Translations under genes and position numbers: made by a program | Notes under the pieces: model-generated | Told to the model about the DNA's origin: nothing | What the model saw: only the letters and a program-made list of their open reading frames with translations | The model's database searches: none | In this document: one piece after another, positions 49,671-59,464 of the stretch | Position numbering within the stretch: position 1 is the stretch's first letter | Layout: the number at the start of each line of letters is the position of its first letter | NCBI RefSeq assembly: GCF_016783915.1 | Contig: NZ_JADHVT010000004.1 | Coordinates: 39,281-103,280, forward strand | DNA: 64,000 nt | Source of the DNA: Acidovorax sp. | GTDB lineage: Bacteria; Pseudomonadota; Gammaproteobacteria; Burkholderiales; Burkholderiaceae_C | Direction of reading: 5' to 3'

Positions 49671-50573
49671 ATGCGCGCGGTGAAAACTCGCCATTTCCTG
49701 CAGCTGGTGCTGCTGTCTGCCCTGTGGGGCGCTTCCTTTCTGTTCATCCGCGTCGCCAGTCCGGTTCTGGGCCCCAATGTCATGGCCGCGCTGCGGATTG
49801 GCCTGGCCACTCTCACACTGATCGGCATCATGCGGTGGGCGGGCGAGCCCTGGCCCTGGCGCCACTGGCGTGAGCTGCTGGGGCTTGGCACGCTGACGGT
49901 GGCAGTACCCTTTCTGCTGTACGCCTGGGCGGCCCTGCACCTGCCTGCGGGCTACAGCTCGCTACTCAACACCATGGCCGTGCCGTTTGGCGTGATTGCC
50001 GCCGCCTGGATGAAGGAGGACACGCTGAGCACGCGCAAATGGGCGGGCTGCCTTTGCGGCTTTGCAGGGGTCGCGCTGATCGTGCAGCTGGGGCCTGTGG
50101 CGCCCACCTCATCGGTGCTGCTCGCGGCGGGCGCGTGCGTGGCAGCCGCGGCCTGTTATGGCCTGTCTCTCACCTGGATGAAACGGGCGACAAAGCGCAT
50201 GTCGCCGCTGTCGATTGCCGCAGGCATCCACGCTGCAGCCCTGTTGCTGCTGCTACCGGGGGCGGCATGGACCTTGCCCGCCGCGCGTTTTACTCCAGAG
50301 GCACTGGCCGCCGTGGCCGTGATGGGCATCGTGACCTCAGGGCTGGCGTACTGGCTCAACCTGCGGGTCCTCAAACATGTCTCGCCCGTGGCCGCCATGA
50401 GTTCCGCCTTCATGATCCCGCTGTTTGGTGTGGCCTGGGGGCATGTGTTTCTGGGCGAGGCCCTGGGGCCGGGCATGCTCTGGGGTGGCACCTTGGTGCT
50501 GGTGGCGACCGGGCTGGTCACAGGTTTTAACCCCCTGCGATGGCTGGGTGCTTTGCGCCGCACCGAAGGCTGA
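49671..50573 (+). CDS. EamA/DMT-family transporter
   Basis: The 300-residue inner-membrane protein has ten hydrophobic helices in two homologous EamA halves (about 8-135 and 150-285). The start ALWGASFLFIRVA is typical of the drug/metabolite transporter superfamily. The substrate (metabolite export is common) cannot be read from the sequence. It stands alone between convergent neighbours. Confidence 0.88.
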   Translation: MRAVKTRHFLQLVLLSALWGASFLFIRVASPVLGPNVMAALRIGLATLTLIGIMRWAGEPWPWRHWRELLGLGTLTVAVPFLLYAWAALHLPAGYSSLLNTMAVPFGVIAAAWMKEDTLSTRKWAGCLCGFAGVALIVQLGPVAPTSSVLLAAGACVAAAACYGLSLTWMKRATKRMSPLSIAAGIHAAALLLLLPGAAWTLPAARFTPEALAAVAVMGIVTSGLAYWLNLRVLKHVSPVAAMSSAFMIPLFGVAWGHVFLGEALGPGMLWGGTLVLVATGLVTGFNPLRWLGALRRTEG

Positions 50574-50621
50574 CCCACTGCCCCACTGACTGACCGAGCG
50601 ACCCAGCGCCGGAGACGGGCT

Positions 50622-52460
50622 TCAGCGCGCGACGGTCGCGACGCGGGTGATACGGTTGGTGGTTGGCGGCATCACTGGGCTTTGCAGGCGGAAATAGGAC
50701 TCCAGCGCGTCCAGATCCAGCGCCCCCACGCGCCGGTCCTGGCCTTGCGTCAACACTGTGAAGTTGTCGCCGCCGCTGTCCAGGAAGCTGCTCATCACCA
50801 CACGCACCGACTGCGTGTCTGTCACTGGCGCGCCATTCAGCACCATGTGGCTGATGCGCGCCCCGGCAGGCTGGCTCAGGTCGTAGCGGTAACTGAACCC
50901 ACTGGATACCGACAGCACCCGGGGTCTCTGCACAGTGTTGCCGGCGCTGGCGAACTGCTGCTCCAGCACCGCGCGGATCTGCGCTCCCGTGAAGGTCTTC
51001 ACCACCAGCTGGTTGCCAAAAGGCTGCACCGCATACAGCTGGCCATAACGCACCAGGCCTTGCCCATCAGGCACCAGGTCGGCGCGCAGGCCGCCCGGGT
51101 TCATGAAGGACAGCTGCGCACCACCGTCCGCAGGCGCTCGCGTGGCCAGCAACTGGGCGTCCGCTACCAGGTTGCCCAGCACGCTCTCCAGCGCCGCATT
51201 GGGTTGGCGGCGCATGGCCCCCTGGGCCTGGCCCACCGGCCGCTGGGCCAGTGGAATGGCGGCAGCGCGGTAGGTGTCGATGATCTTTTGCACGCCGGGA
51301 TCCGCAGGGAACGTCGGCACGGCAGTGGTCAGCGGCACCAGCCCCTGGGCGCCGATGAAGGCCTCGCCCTGCACCACCACATTGCGCGCCGTCTTGCTCA
51401 CCAGGCGGCGGGTCTGCGTATCCACGCGCAGCTGGATGTCGGTGAGCAGCGTGCCGTACTGGCCCGCACTTGTCAGCAAGAAGGGCTTGGCCGGGTTCAC
51501 ACGGCTGTAGTCGCATACATAGGCCTGGTGCGTGTGGCCGGAGACCACCACATCCACGGCCGGGTCCAGGCGCTCCAGGATGGGCACGATGTCGCCCGAC
51601 AGACCTGCGCAGCTGGTCTCCTGCACGCCCGCCGTGGTGCCCCCGCCTTCATGGATGGCCACCACGATCACATCGGCGCCTTGGGCCTTGAGCTGAGGGA
51701 TCAGCGCGTTGGCCGTGGCCGCCTCGTCCTCAAAACGCAGCCCAGCGACCCCGGACGGGCTGACCATGGTCGGCGTAGCCTGCAGCGTGAGGCCGATAAA
51801 CCCCATGGTGACGGTGACACCGCCTTCGGTAAACCGCTTGAGCCCCGTGGCGGGCAGCAGGGTGCGGCCGTCCTCGCGCACCGTGTTGGCCGCGAGCAGG
51901 CCAAATTGGGCCCCCTCAAAAGGCTTGCTGATGCGGCAGGGCTCGCGCGAGGTGAACTTCTCGCAGCCCCCGTGCTGCAAGCGCAGCAATTCGCGCCAGC
52001 CCCGGTCAAATTCGTGGTTGCCCACCGCATTGAAGTCGATTTGCATGCGGTTGACGGCCTCGATGGTGGGCTCGTCCAAAAACAGCGACGACACCAGCGG
52101 CGACGCCCCCACCATGTCGCCTGCCGACACCACCGCGTGATGACGGGACTGTGCCTTGAGGGCCGCCATGGCGCTGGCAAAGTACGCCATGCCCCCGGCA
52201 GGCGCCAGCACCGGGCCGGTGGGCCCCTGCACGCGGTGCGCCATGTGGGGCGGCTCCAGATTGCCGTGCAGGTCGTTGAAGCCGATGAGGGTGATGTCGA
52301 TGGTGGGTCGCGTGGCCTCAGCCACCGGCGCGGGAGCCCCCGGGCTGGTGCAACCGGTCAGCCACAGTGCCACGCTGACCAGCGCCACGCCGCAGCTACC
52401 CCGCAGGGCCCAGCGAATGCGCGCCGTGTGACCGTCAGCCTTCAACAAGCCGTTGCTCAT
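50622..52460 (-). CDS. Lipoprotein bifunctional metallophosphatase/5'-nucleotidase
   Basis: This 612-residue exported enzyme likely removes phosphate from nucleotides in the periplasm. The ATG at 52460 begins a lipoprotein signal ending LTGC, so the mature protein is lipidated on that cysteine (about residue 35). The metallophosphatase domain has GFNDLHGNLEP, SAGDMVGASPL, VGNHEFDRGW and VSGHTHQAY. The C-terminal 5'-nucleotidase domain (about 370-590) has N-P-G-G-L-R-A-D and YAVQPFGNQLV. An upstream frame to 52637 has no signal or homology and overlaps aroC. It follows aroC by 41 bases. Confidence 0.9.
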   Translation of the reverse strand: MSNGLLKADGHTARIRWALRGSCGVALVSVALWLTGCTSPGAPAPVAEATRPTIDITLIGFNDLHGNLEPPHMAHRVQGPTGPVLAPAGGMAYFASAMAALKAQSRHHAVVSAGDMVGASPLVSSLFLDEPTIEAVNRMQIDFNAVGNHEFDRGWRELLRLQHGGCEKFTSREPCRISKPFEGAQFGLLAANTVREDGRTLLPATGLKRFTEGGVTVTMGFIGLTLQATPTMVSPSGVAGLRFEDEAATANALIPQLKAQGADVIVVAIHEGGGTTAGVQETSCAGLSGDIVPILERLDPAVDVVVSGHTHQAYVCDYSRVNPAKPFLLTSAGQYGTLLTDIQLRVDTQTRRLVSKTARNVVVQGEAFIGAQGLVPLTTAVPTFPADPGVQKIIDTYRAAAIPLAQRPVGQAQGAMRRQPNAALESVLGNLVADAQLLATRAPADGGAQLSFMNPGGLRADLVPDGQGLVRYGQLYAVQPFGNQLVVKTFTGAQIRAVLEQQFASAGNTVQRPRVLSVSSGFSYRYDLSQPAGARISHMVLNGAPVTDTQSVRVVMSSFLDSGGDNFTVLTQGQDRRVGALDLDALESYFRLQSPVMPPTTNRITRVATVAR

Positions 52461-52501
52461 AGGAAAGAGACCGCCCGCAGGACGGCGCAAAAAGGAGAGG
52501 T

Positions 52502-53599
52502 TTACAGAAACGATGCCTGGATCGGCGGCACGGGTGGCACCACGTCGCCGCACTGGGCACGGTGGCGCAGTGCGTGCTCCATCACCACCAGCGCCAGCAG
52601 CGCCTCGGCAATTGGCGCAGCACGAATGCCGACGCACGGGTCGTGGCGGCCCTTGGTGATCACCTCTGTACTCTTGCCATGGATGTCGATGGACTCGCGC
52701 GGGCTGATGATGGAGCTGGTGGGCTTGATGGCAATGCTGACCTCCAGGTCCTGCCCCGTGCTGATGCCGCCCAGCACGCCACCCGCATTGTTGGTGCGAA
52801 AGCCCTGGGGCGTCATCGAATCACCATGCATCGTGCCCCGGTGGGCCACGCTGGCAAAACCGGCGCCAATCTCCACGCCCTTCACGGCGTTCAGGCCCAT
52901 CATGGCGTGGGCAATGTCTGCGTCCAGCTTGTCGTACAGCGGCTCGCCCAGGCCCACAGGCACGCCCGTGGCCTGCACGCGGATGCGGGCGCCACACGAA
53001 TCCCCCGCTTTGCGCAGGGCGTCCATGTAGTCCTCGTACTGCTGCACGTCGGCCACAGGGGCAAAGAAGGGGTTGCTCTGCACGTGGTCCCAGCTCTCGA
53101 ACGGGATGGCCAGCTCGCCCAGCTGCGTCATGCATGCACGGAACTGCGTGCCGTATTGCTGAGCCAGCCACTTCTTGGCCACCGCGCCTGCGGCCACCGT
53201 GGGCGCCGTCAGGCGGGCCGACGACCGGCCACCGCCGCGCGGGTCGCGGATGCCGTACTTGTGCCAGTACGTGTAGTCAGCATGGCCGGGGCGAAAGCTC
53301 TCCGCGATGTTGCTGTAGTCCTTGCTGCGCTGGTCGGTGTTGCGGATCAAAAGCGCAATGGGTGTGCCGGTGGTCTTGCCTTCGTACACGCCGGAGAGGA
53401 TTTCCACCGCATCGGGCTCGTTACGCTGCGTGACGTGGCGGCTGGTGCCCGGGCGGCGCCGGTCCAGGTCGGCCTGAATGTCTGTTTCGGTGAGCGACAT
53501 GCCGGGCGGGCAACCGTCGATCACGCAGCCAATGGCCGGGCCGTGGGATTCACCAAAGTTGGTGACTGCGAATAAGGTACCGATGGTGTTGCCGCTCAT
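52502..53599 (-). CDS. aroC: Chorismate synthase
   Basis: AroC makes chorismate from EPSP using reduced FMN, the last shared step to aromatic amino acids. The 365 residues from the ATG at 53599 start [20 protein letters not shown], then [32 protein letters not shown] and [11 protein letters not shown], all family signatures. An upstream frame to 53785 has no homology. Divergent from the c-di-GMP gene at 53811. Confidence 0.97.
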   Translation of the reverse strand: MSGNTIGTLFAVTNFGESHGPAIGCVIDGCPPGMSLTETDIQADLDRRRPGTSRHVTQRNEPDAVEILSGVYEGKTTGTPIALLIRNTDQRSKDYSNIAESFRPGHADYTYWHKYGIRDPRGGGRSSARLTAPTVAAGAVAKKWLAQQYGTQFRACMTQLGELAIPFESWDHVQSNPFFAPVADVQQYEDYMDALRKAGDSCGARIRVQATGVPVGLGEPLYDKLDADIAHAMMGLNAVKGVEIGAGFASVAHRGTMHGDSMTPQGFRTNNAGGVLGGISTGQDLEVSIAIKPTSSIISPRESIDIHGKSTEVITKGRHDPCVGIRAAPIAEALLALVVMEHALRHRAQCGDVVPPVPPIQASFL

Positions 53600-53810
53600 G
53601 GCGGGGATTATCCCAGAGCCCCAGGGAGCCATCGCGCAACACCACCGGTCTACCGGGGCGCACCACTGCGCACCCGAGAAATCTACCATTGCAATGTCGC
53701 ATGCGCGGGGCCCGATGGGGGCCGTGGCCCCCAGGCACGGGCAGGACATATCTCGCTTGGCAGGGCTCTGGGCGCTTGTTAGCATGTAACCATCGATTTC
53801 TGGGATCTAC

Positions 53811-56048
53811 ATGCCCGCCCTCGCGCCACCCTCTCCGGGTCCAACATCGCCGTCCCGCACCCTTCTGACTGCCGCACTGGCAGATGCACCGCTTCGCCGC
53901 GCACTGGATGCCAGCGACAACGCCGTCGTCCTGACCAACAGCGCCAAACGGGTGGTCTACATCAACGAAGGGTTCACACGGCTGTTTGGCTACCAGCCCG
54001 CCGAGGTGCTGGGCAGGCACCTGAGCGAGGTCTTGCTGGGCCCCCACTCCGATCCGGACCTCCTCGAAAGCATCCGGGGCAATGTGCTGACCAAAGGCAG
54101 TTTTCGTACGGACACCCTGCTTTACAGCAAGGCGGGGCAACCGCGCTGGGTGTCGCTGGTGATCAATGCGTCCGACGAAAGCTCGGGCGGACCGGGAGGC
54201 AGCATCTCGATCTTGACCGACATCACGCTCACCAAGATGCACGAGGTGCTGCAGACGCGTGTGCTCGAAGGCATGGTCAACGAGTTGCCCCTGCCCGAAC
54301 TGATGGCACTGGTCTGCCGCGAGGTCGAACGCATTGCGCCCGAGGTCACCGCTACCATCCTGGCGGTGGACGCACAGGGCCGGCTGCACCCGCTGGCAGC
54401 GCCCAGCCTGCCAGCCATCATCAGCCGCGCGCTGGACGGACTGGCCATTGGCCCCACGGCAGGGTCGTGCGGCACCGCGGCTTTCCGCAACGCGCCCGTG
54501 GTGGTCACCGATATAGCCACAGACCCGCTCTGGGACGACTACCGTGACCTGTTTGCACCGAGCGGCCTGCGCGCCTGCTGGTCCAGCCCCATCCGTGACC
54601 ACCGGGGTCAGCCGATCGGCACCTTCGCGTTCTATTTCCGCGAGCCGCGCGCACCCGACGCGCTGCATCAGCGCCTGGTCGATGTGTGCCTGCACCTGTG
54701 CGCATTGGCCATCGAACGCGACAGCACGCACCAGCGCATCCACCAGCTGGCGTTTTTTGACGTGTTGACCGGGCTGCCCAACCGCGCACTCTTTCGGAAC
54801 AGCGCCGAACGCACACTGACCGACCTGCGGCAGAGTGGCCACACAGGCGCCCTGCTGTATCTGGACCTGGACCGGTTCAAGCAGGTCAATGACACCCAGG
54901 GGCACGCTGCGGGTGATCTGCTACTGAGCGAAGTGGCCCAGCGACTGACCCAGGGCTTGCGCGCCCGCGACCTGATTGCCCGCCTGTCGGGTGACGAATT
55001 TGTGCTGCTGTTGTCCGAGTGCACCACCGAACAGGCCGTGCAAAGCGCCCACCGTGTGCTGCACGACATTGCCCAGCCGCTGGATATTTTTGGGCAGACC
55101 CACGTGCCCCACGCGAGCATCGGCATTGCGATGTTTCCAAACGATGGTGACACCATCGACACCCTGCTGCGCCATGCCGACCAGGCCATGCACCAGGCCA
55201 AGAGCGACCATCGCCACAGCCTGCAGCTGTTCAGCGCCGAGATGAACCGCCGCGCCCAGGAGCGCGCCTCGCTGGAGCGTGCGCTGCAGCAGGCACTGTC
55301 CGACCGCAGCCTCACGCTGCACTACCAGCCGCAGGTGCTCAGCGGCTCCCCCGGCATATTGCACGGTGTGGAGGCTCTGGCGCGCTGGAACCACCCGCAG
55401 TGGGGCATGGTGCCACCGTCGCAGTTCATCCCTGTGGCCGAGGACGCCGGCCTGATCCATGACTTGACCTTGTGGTTGCTGGACGAAGCCTGCCGCCAGC
55501 TGGCGGCCTGGCGCGCTGCGGGCCACGATGTACCCTGCGTGGCCGTCAACCTGTCGGGCCGCAGCTTCCACCGGCCCGAATTTGCGCAGGAGATCGGCGA
55601 TGCGCTGCAGCGCCATGGCCTGCGCGCCAGCGATGTGCTGCTGGAGATCACGGAGAGTGTGATGATGGATGCGCGGCCCGTCACGCTGCAGAACATCGAG
55701 GCCCTGCACCACCAGGGTTTCAAGCTGTCCCTGGATGACTTCGGCACCGGCTATTCCAGCCTGAGCTACCTGCACCGCCTGCCCATCAGCGAGCTCAAGC
55801 TCGACATGGCTTTTGTGCAGGACCTCACCACCAGCGCCACGGCGCGCGCCCTCACGGTGTCGGTGCTGAGCATTGCGCACAGCCTGGGCATGGTGGTGGT
55901 GGCTGAGGGGGTGGAGACCACCGGCCAGCAGCAGTGGCTGCAGGCCCACGGCTGCCCGGTCATGCAGGGCTACCTGTTCGGCAAGCCGCTACCACCCGAT
56001 GAGATCGAGGCTTGGCTCTGCGCCCAGGCGCCTCGCCCCTATCGCTGA
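53811..56048 (+). CDS. Soluble PAS-GAF-GGDEF-EAL c-di-GMP enzyme (DosP-like layout)
   Basis: The 745-residue protein has a PAS domain (about 28-150), a GAF domain (about 155-310), a GGDEF domain in which the motif is SGDEF (393-397) with an intact I-site RARD (384-387), and an EAL domain (E521-L523). The EAL residues VNLS, LEITES, DDFGTGYSSL, LKLD and AEGVET are all present, so phosphodiesterase activity is likely. SGDEF variants can be active cyclases or GTP sensors. The C-terminal layout resembles E. coli DosP, the oxygen-sensing phosphodiesterase, but I cannot confirm a heme ligand. No membrane helix is seen. It is not closely tied to the two paralogues at 646-6022. Confidence 0.87.
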   Translation: MPALAPPSPGPTSPSRTLLTAALADAPLRRALDASDNAVVLTNSAKRVVYINEGFTRLFGYQPAEVLGRHLSEVLLGPHSDPDLLESIRGNVLTKGSFRTDTLLYSKAGQPRWVSLVINASDESSGGPGGSISILTDITLTKMHEVLQTRVLEGMVNELPLPELMALVCREVERIAPEVTATILAVDAQGRLHPLAAPSLPAIISRALDGLAIGPTAGSCGTAAFRNAPVVVTDIATDPLWDDYRDLFAPSGLRACWSSPIRDHRGQPIGTFAFYFREPRAPDALHQRLVDVCLHLCALAIERDSTHQRIHQLAFFDVLTGLPNRALFRNSAERTLTDLRQSGHTGALLYLDLDRFKQVNDTQGHAAGDLLLSEVAQRLTQGLRARDLIARLSGDEFVLLLSECTTEQAVQSAHRVLHDIAQPLDIFGQTHVPHASIGIAMFPNDGDTIDTLLRHADQAMHQAKSDHRHSLQLFSAEMNRRAQERASLERALQQALSDRSLTLHYQPQVLSGSPGILHGVEALARWNHPQWGMVPPSQFIPVAEDAGLIHDLTLWLLDEACRQLAAWRAAGHDVPCVAVNLSGRSFHRPEFAQEIGDALQRHGLRASDVLLEITESVMMDARPVTLQNIEALHHQGFKLSLDDFGTGYSSLSYLHRLPISELKLDMAFVQDLTTSATARALTVSVLSIAHSLGMVVVAEGVETTGQQQWLQAHGCPVMQGYLFGKPLPPDEIEAWLCAQAPRPYR

Positions 56049-56111
56049 CCTGGCTAGAGACACATCTGTGCCGTCATGCCGGGGCGCGGGCCTCGCGCCC
56101 TGCCCACAACC

Positions 56112-56561
56112 TCAGGTACGGGGTTCTTCTTCCGGCCAGTCCCGGATGTAGGCCTTGAGCATCTTGTTCTCGAAGTTCTGGCTGTCCACCACGGCCTTGG
56201 CCACATCATAGAAGCTGATAACGCCCATCAGCATGCGGCGGTCCATCACGGGCATGTAGCGTGCGTGGCGGTCCAGCATCATGCGGCGCACTTCGTCCAT
56301 GTCGGTTTCGAGGGTGCAGGTCAGGGGCGCATCGTCCATGGCCGTGCGCACCAGCATCGTGCCCACGCTGCCGCCGTTCTTGACCAGCGCCTGGATCACT
56401 TCGCGGAAGGTGAGCATGCCCACCAGGTCGCCATGCTCCATCACCACCAGCGAGCCAATGTCGCGCTCTGCCATCAGGCTCACGGCACCCGCCAGCGGCT
56501 CGTCCGGCGATGCGGTGTAGAGGGTGTTGCCTTTGACGCGAAGGATGTCGCTGACTTTCAT
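56112..56561 (-). CDS. CBS-domain pair protein
   Basis: The 149-residue protein consists of two CBS motifs (about 5-65 and 75-130), each with a beta-strand-helix pattern ending in G-M-L-T-F-R-E and G-V-I-S-F-Y-D-V. Stand-alone CBS pairs bind adenine nucleotides and regulate partner proteins. The start is the ATG at 56561. It is convergent with the GGDEF-EAL gene and divergent from metY. No partner can be named. Confidence 0.88.
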   Translation of the reverse strand: MKVSDILRVKGNTLYTASPDEPLAGAVSLMAERDIGSLVVMEHGDLVGMLTFREVIQALVKNGGSVGTMLVRTAMDDAPLTCTLETDMDEVRRMMLDRHARYMPVMDRRMLMGVISFYDVAKAVVDSQNFENKMLKAYIRDWPEEEPRT

Positions 56562-56719
56562 GGTGCGGAGTCTCCGGGGGATCGGGAAGAATCGGAAAGA
56601 GTATGTGTGGGCCCGCACACACCAGCACATCCGCTGGGGTTGCCCAGGTGCTGCAGGCTGTTTGTCGGCAAATATAGCCCACAATGCCCGCCTGCATTGA
56701 CAACATGGGAGACACACAG

Positions 56720-58030
56720 ATGCCCGGTTACTCCGACCCCGGCTTTGACACGCTGGCGCTGCACGCAGGCGCCAGCCCCGACCCCGCCACCGGCGCGCGC
56801 GCCGTGCCCATCCACCTGACCACCTCGTTCGTCTTCGAGTCGAGCGACCACGCCGCGTCCCTCTTCAATCTGGAGCGCGGCGGCCATGTGTACAGCCGCA
56901 TCAGCAACCCCACCAATGCGGTACTGGAGCAGCGCGTGGCCGCCCTGGAAGGGGGCGTGGGCGCCATCGCCACCGCCAGCGGCCAGGCCGCGCTGCACCT
57001 GGCCATCGCCACACTCATGGGCGCGGGCAGCCACATCGTGGCCAGCACGGCGCTGTATGGCGGATCGCAGAACCTGCTGCACTACACGCTGTCACGCTTC
57101 GGCATCGAGACCACGTTTGTGAAGCCCGGCGATATCGACGGCTGGCGCGCCGCTGTGCGCCCCAACACCAAGCTGTTTTTTGGCGAGACTGTGGGCAACC
57201 CCGGCCTGGATGTGCTGGACATCCCCACCGTATCCTCCATCGCTCACGAGGCCGGCGTGCCGCTGCTGGTGGACTCCACCCTGACCTCGCCCTGGCTCAT
57301 CAAGCCTTTTGAACATGGAGCGGATCTGGTCTACCACTCGGCCACCAAGTTCCTCTCGGGCCACGGCACGGTGGTGGGGGGCATCGTGGTGGACGGAGGG
57401 AGCTTTGACTGGGACGGTCCAAAGTCGGCCGGCAAATTTGCCGAGCTGACGCAGCCCTACGACGGCTTTCACAACATGGTGTTCACCGAAGAGAGCACCG
57501 TGGGTGCCTTTCTGCTTCGCGCGCGGCGCGAGGGCCTGCGCGACTTTGGCGCCTGCATGAGCCCGCACACCGCCTGGCTCATCCTGCAAGGCATCGAGAC
57601 CCTGCCGCTGCGCATGGCGCAGCACATGCGCAACACGGAGAAGGTCGTCGAATTTTTGGCCGCGCAGCCGTTCGTTTCGCGCGTGGGCCACCCGTTGCTG
57701 GAGTCTCACCCCAGCCATGCCTTGGCGCAAAAGCTGCTGCCACGCGGTGCGGGCTCGGTGTTCAGCTTTGACCTCAAGGGCAACCGCGAGCAGGGCAAGA
57801 AGTTCATCGAAACCCTCAAGGTCTTCAGCCACCTGGCCAATGTGGGCGACTGCCGCAGCCTGGTGATCCACCCGGCCAGCACCACGCATTTCCGCATGAG
57901 CGACGAAGCGCTGGCGGGCGCAGGCATCAGCCAGGGCACGATCCGCCTGTCCATCGGCCTCGAAGATGCCGACGACCTCATTGACGACCTGAAACGCGCG
58001 CTCAAAGCCGCAGAAAAGGCGGGGGCCTGA
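56720..58030 (+). CDS. metY: O-acetylhomoserine sulfhydrylase-type Cys/Met metabolism PLP enzyme
   Basis: The 436-residue enzyme belongs to the Cys/Met gamma-family of PLP enzymes and most probably makes homocysteine from O-acetylhomoserine and sulfide. The start is the ATG at 56720 with GGGAGA 8 bases upstream. It has TTSFVFES, the YSRISNPT substrate motif, ASGQAALH, and the PLP lysine K210 in SATKFLSGHG. The length and C-terminal insert fit MetY better than MetZ or cystathionine synthases (about 390). The next gene begins two bases after the stop. Confidence 0.88.
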   Translation: MPGYSDPGFDTLALHAGASPDPATGARAVPIHLTTSFVFESSDHAASLFNLERGGHVYSRISNPTNAVLEQRVAALEGGVGAIATASGQAALHLAIATLMGAGSHIVASTALYGGSQNLLHYTLSRFGIETTFVKPGDIDGWRAAVRPNTKLFFGETVGNPGLDVLDIPTVSSIAHEAGVPLLVDSTLTSPWLIKPFEHGADLVYHSATKFLSGHGTVVGGIVVDGGSFDWDGPKSAGKFAELTQPYDGFHNMVFTEESTVGAFLLRARREGLRDFGACMSPHTAWLILQGIETLPLRMAQHMRNTEKVVEFLAAQPFVSRVGHPLLESHPSHALAQKLLPRGAGSVFSFDLKGNREQGKKFIETLKVFSHLANVGDCRSLVIHPASTTHFRMSDEALAGAGISQGTIRLSIGLEDADDLIDDLKRALKAAEKAGA

Positions 58031-58032
58031 CC

Positions 58033-58851
58033 ATGCACATCCAAGTCAACGGTGCCGCCATCTACTGCTACACCGGCGGCAAGGCATTTGATGCCGCCAA
58101 ACCGACCGTGGTGTTCATCCACGGCGTGCTCAACGACCACAGCGTGTGGGCCCTGCAAAGCCGCTACATGGCCAACCACGGCTGGAACGTTCTGGCCATC
58201 GACCTGCCCGGCCACTGCCGCAGTGGCGGCGATGCCCCCGCCACGGTGGAGCAAGGCGCGGACTTCATCGGCGCGCTGCTCGATGCCGCGGGCGTGCAGC
58301 GCGCGGCGCTGGTAGGCCACAGCTGGGGTTCCCTCATCGCCATGGAAGCCGCTGCGCGCCTGAAGGACCGCATCAGCCACCTGGTGCTGGTGGGCACCGC
58401 CTTCCCGATGAAGGTGTCGCCCGCACTCATCGAGGCCTCGCAGACCGACCCGGAGAAGGCGATGCGCATGGTCAATGTGTTTTCCCGCAGCACCCTGTCT
58501 GCGCCCCCGTCGGCCCTGGGCCCGGGCACCTGGGTGTTTGGTGCGGGCATGGCGCTGGGGCGCAAGGTGCTGCGCAGCAATACGGCAGTCAACGTGTTCC
58601 ACCGGGGATTTGTGGCCTGTGACAGCTATGCCGGTGGCGAAGCGGCCATGGCGCAACTGACCTGCCCCGTGCTGTTTGCGCTGGGCAGCCAGGACCAGAT
58701 GACGGCGCCCAAGGCCGCACAGGGACTCGTCAAGGCCGCCCAGGCGGCGGGCAAGCAGGTGCAGACCGCCCATCTGCCCGTGGGGCACAACCAGATGACC
58801 GAGGCGCCTGAAGAGACACTGGCCGCAATCCGGGACTTCCTGGCCCGGTGA
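58033..58851 (+). CDS. Alpha/beta-fold hydrolase
   Basis: The 272-residue cytosolic hydrolase has the oxyanion FIHGVLNDH, the nucleophile S97 in GHSWG, the acid D221 in GSQDQM and the histidine H252 in VGHNQM. The start lies two bases after the metY stop, so the two are translationally coupled and may share a metabolic role. It is too short for MetX (about 380 residues), so I do not call it homoserine acetyltransferase. Substrate unknown. Confidence 0.87.
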   Translation: MHIQVNGAAIYCYTGGKAFDAAKPTVVFIHGVLNDHSVWALQSRYMANHGWNVLAIDLPGHCRSGGDAPATVEQGADFIGALLDAAGVQRAALVGHSWGSLIAMEAAARLKDRISHLVLVGTAFPMKVSPALIEASQTDPEKAMRMVNVFSRSTLSAPPSALGPGTWVFGAGMALGRKVLRSNTAVNVFHRGFVACDSYAGGEAAMAQLTCPVLFALGSQDQMTAPKAAQGLVKAAQAAGKQVQTAHLPVGHNQMTEAPEETLAAIRDFLAR

Positions 58852-59012
58852 CTCCCAAACCCCGGCGCGCTGGCAGGCCCGCCGGGGCCTTCAGAACCCG
58901 TTCAAAGCGGCAGACCCGTTGGCGACACCACACCCGCACTGCCCCGCTGGTGCGCACCGGGGCCACGGCGTATAACGCGGGCAGAGCCCCAACGCCGCCC
59001 GGAGACAACGCC

Positions 59013-59360
59013 ATGACCACCCAGACTGCCACCCCGCAACCAGCGCCCAGCACGGACCCTCGGGCCTTCAAGCGCTTCGCGGACTTCTACCCGTTCTACC
59101 TGAGCGAACACAGCAACCGCACATGCCGCCGCCTGCATTTTGTGGGCTCCACGCTCACGCTGGTCTGCCTGGCCATGCTGGTGGCCACGGGCAAGCCCCA
59201 GTACCTGCTATACGGCCTGCTCTGCGGCTACGGCTTTGCCTGGGTGGGGCACTTCGGCTTTGAAAAGAACAAGCCCGCCAGCTTCAAGCGCCCGCTGTAC
59301 AGCTTCATGGGCGACTGGGTCATGTACAAGGACATCTGGACGGGTAAAGTGCCCCTGTGA
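59013..59360 (+). CDS. DUF962/Mpo1-like membrane protein
   Basis: The 115-residue protein starts at ATG 59013 with GGAG 8 bases upstream. It has the conserved pattern S-E-H-S-N-R-x-C-R-R-L-H-F-V-G-S, two membrane helices (about 50-90) and GHFGFEKNKPASFKRPLYS. Mpo1 in yeast is an Fe-dependent dioxygenase of phytosphingosine-derived fatty acids, and the invariant H residues are metal ligands there. Function in bacteria is not settled. Confidence 0.85.
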   Translation: MTTQTATPQPAPSTDPRAFKRFADFYPFYLSEHSNRTCRRLHFVGSTLTLVCLAMLVATGKPQYLLYGLLCGYGFAWVGHFGFEKNKPASFKRPLYSFMGDWVMYKDIWTGKVPL

Positions 59361-59367
59361 GATGACT

Positions 59368-59433
59368 TGAAGCCCAAGAGGCTGGAAACGCTAGTGCAAC
59401 CTGCCTCTTTAGCTATTATTTATATAGCAATGA
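59368..59433 (-). repeat. Dispersed repeat, copy 8 (diverged), after the Mpo1-like gene
   Basis: On the minus strand it reads CTATATAAATAATAGCTAAA, then GAGGCAGG, CACTAGCG and AGCCTCTTGGGCTT. The order agrees with the family but the arms are poorly conserved. It lies between convergent genes. Confidence 0.45.
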
Positions 59434-59464
59434 GCCGCCACTTGAAGGCAGTCATCCACCCCGG

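Noticed and set aside
53775..53800. A tenth repeat copy before the third GGDEF-EAL gene
   Set aside because: The string GTTAGCATGTAA resembles part of the dxr copy, but the rest of the block order is missing.
58033..58851. Homoserine O-acetyltransferase (MetX) next to metY
   Set aside because: Only 272 residues, GHSWG rather than the MetX nucleophile elbow, and no lid domain.
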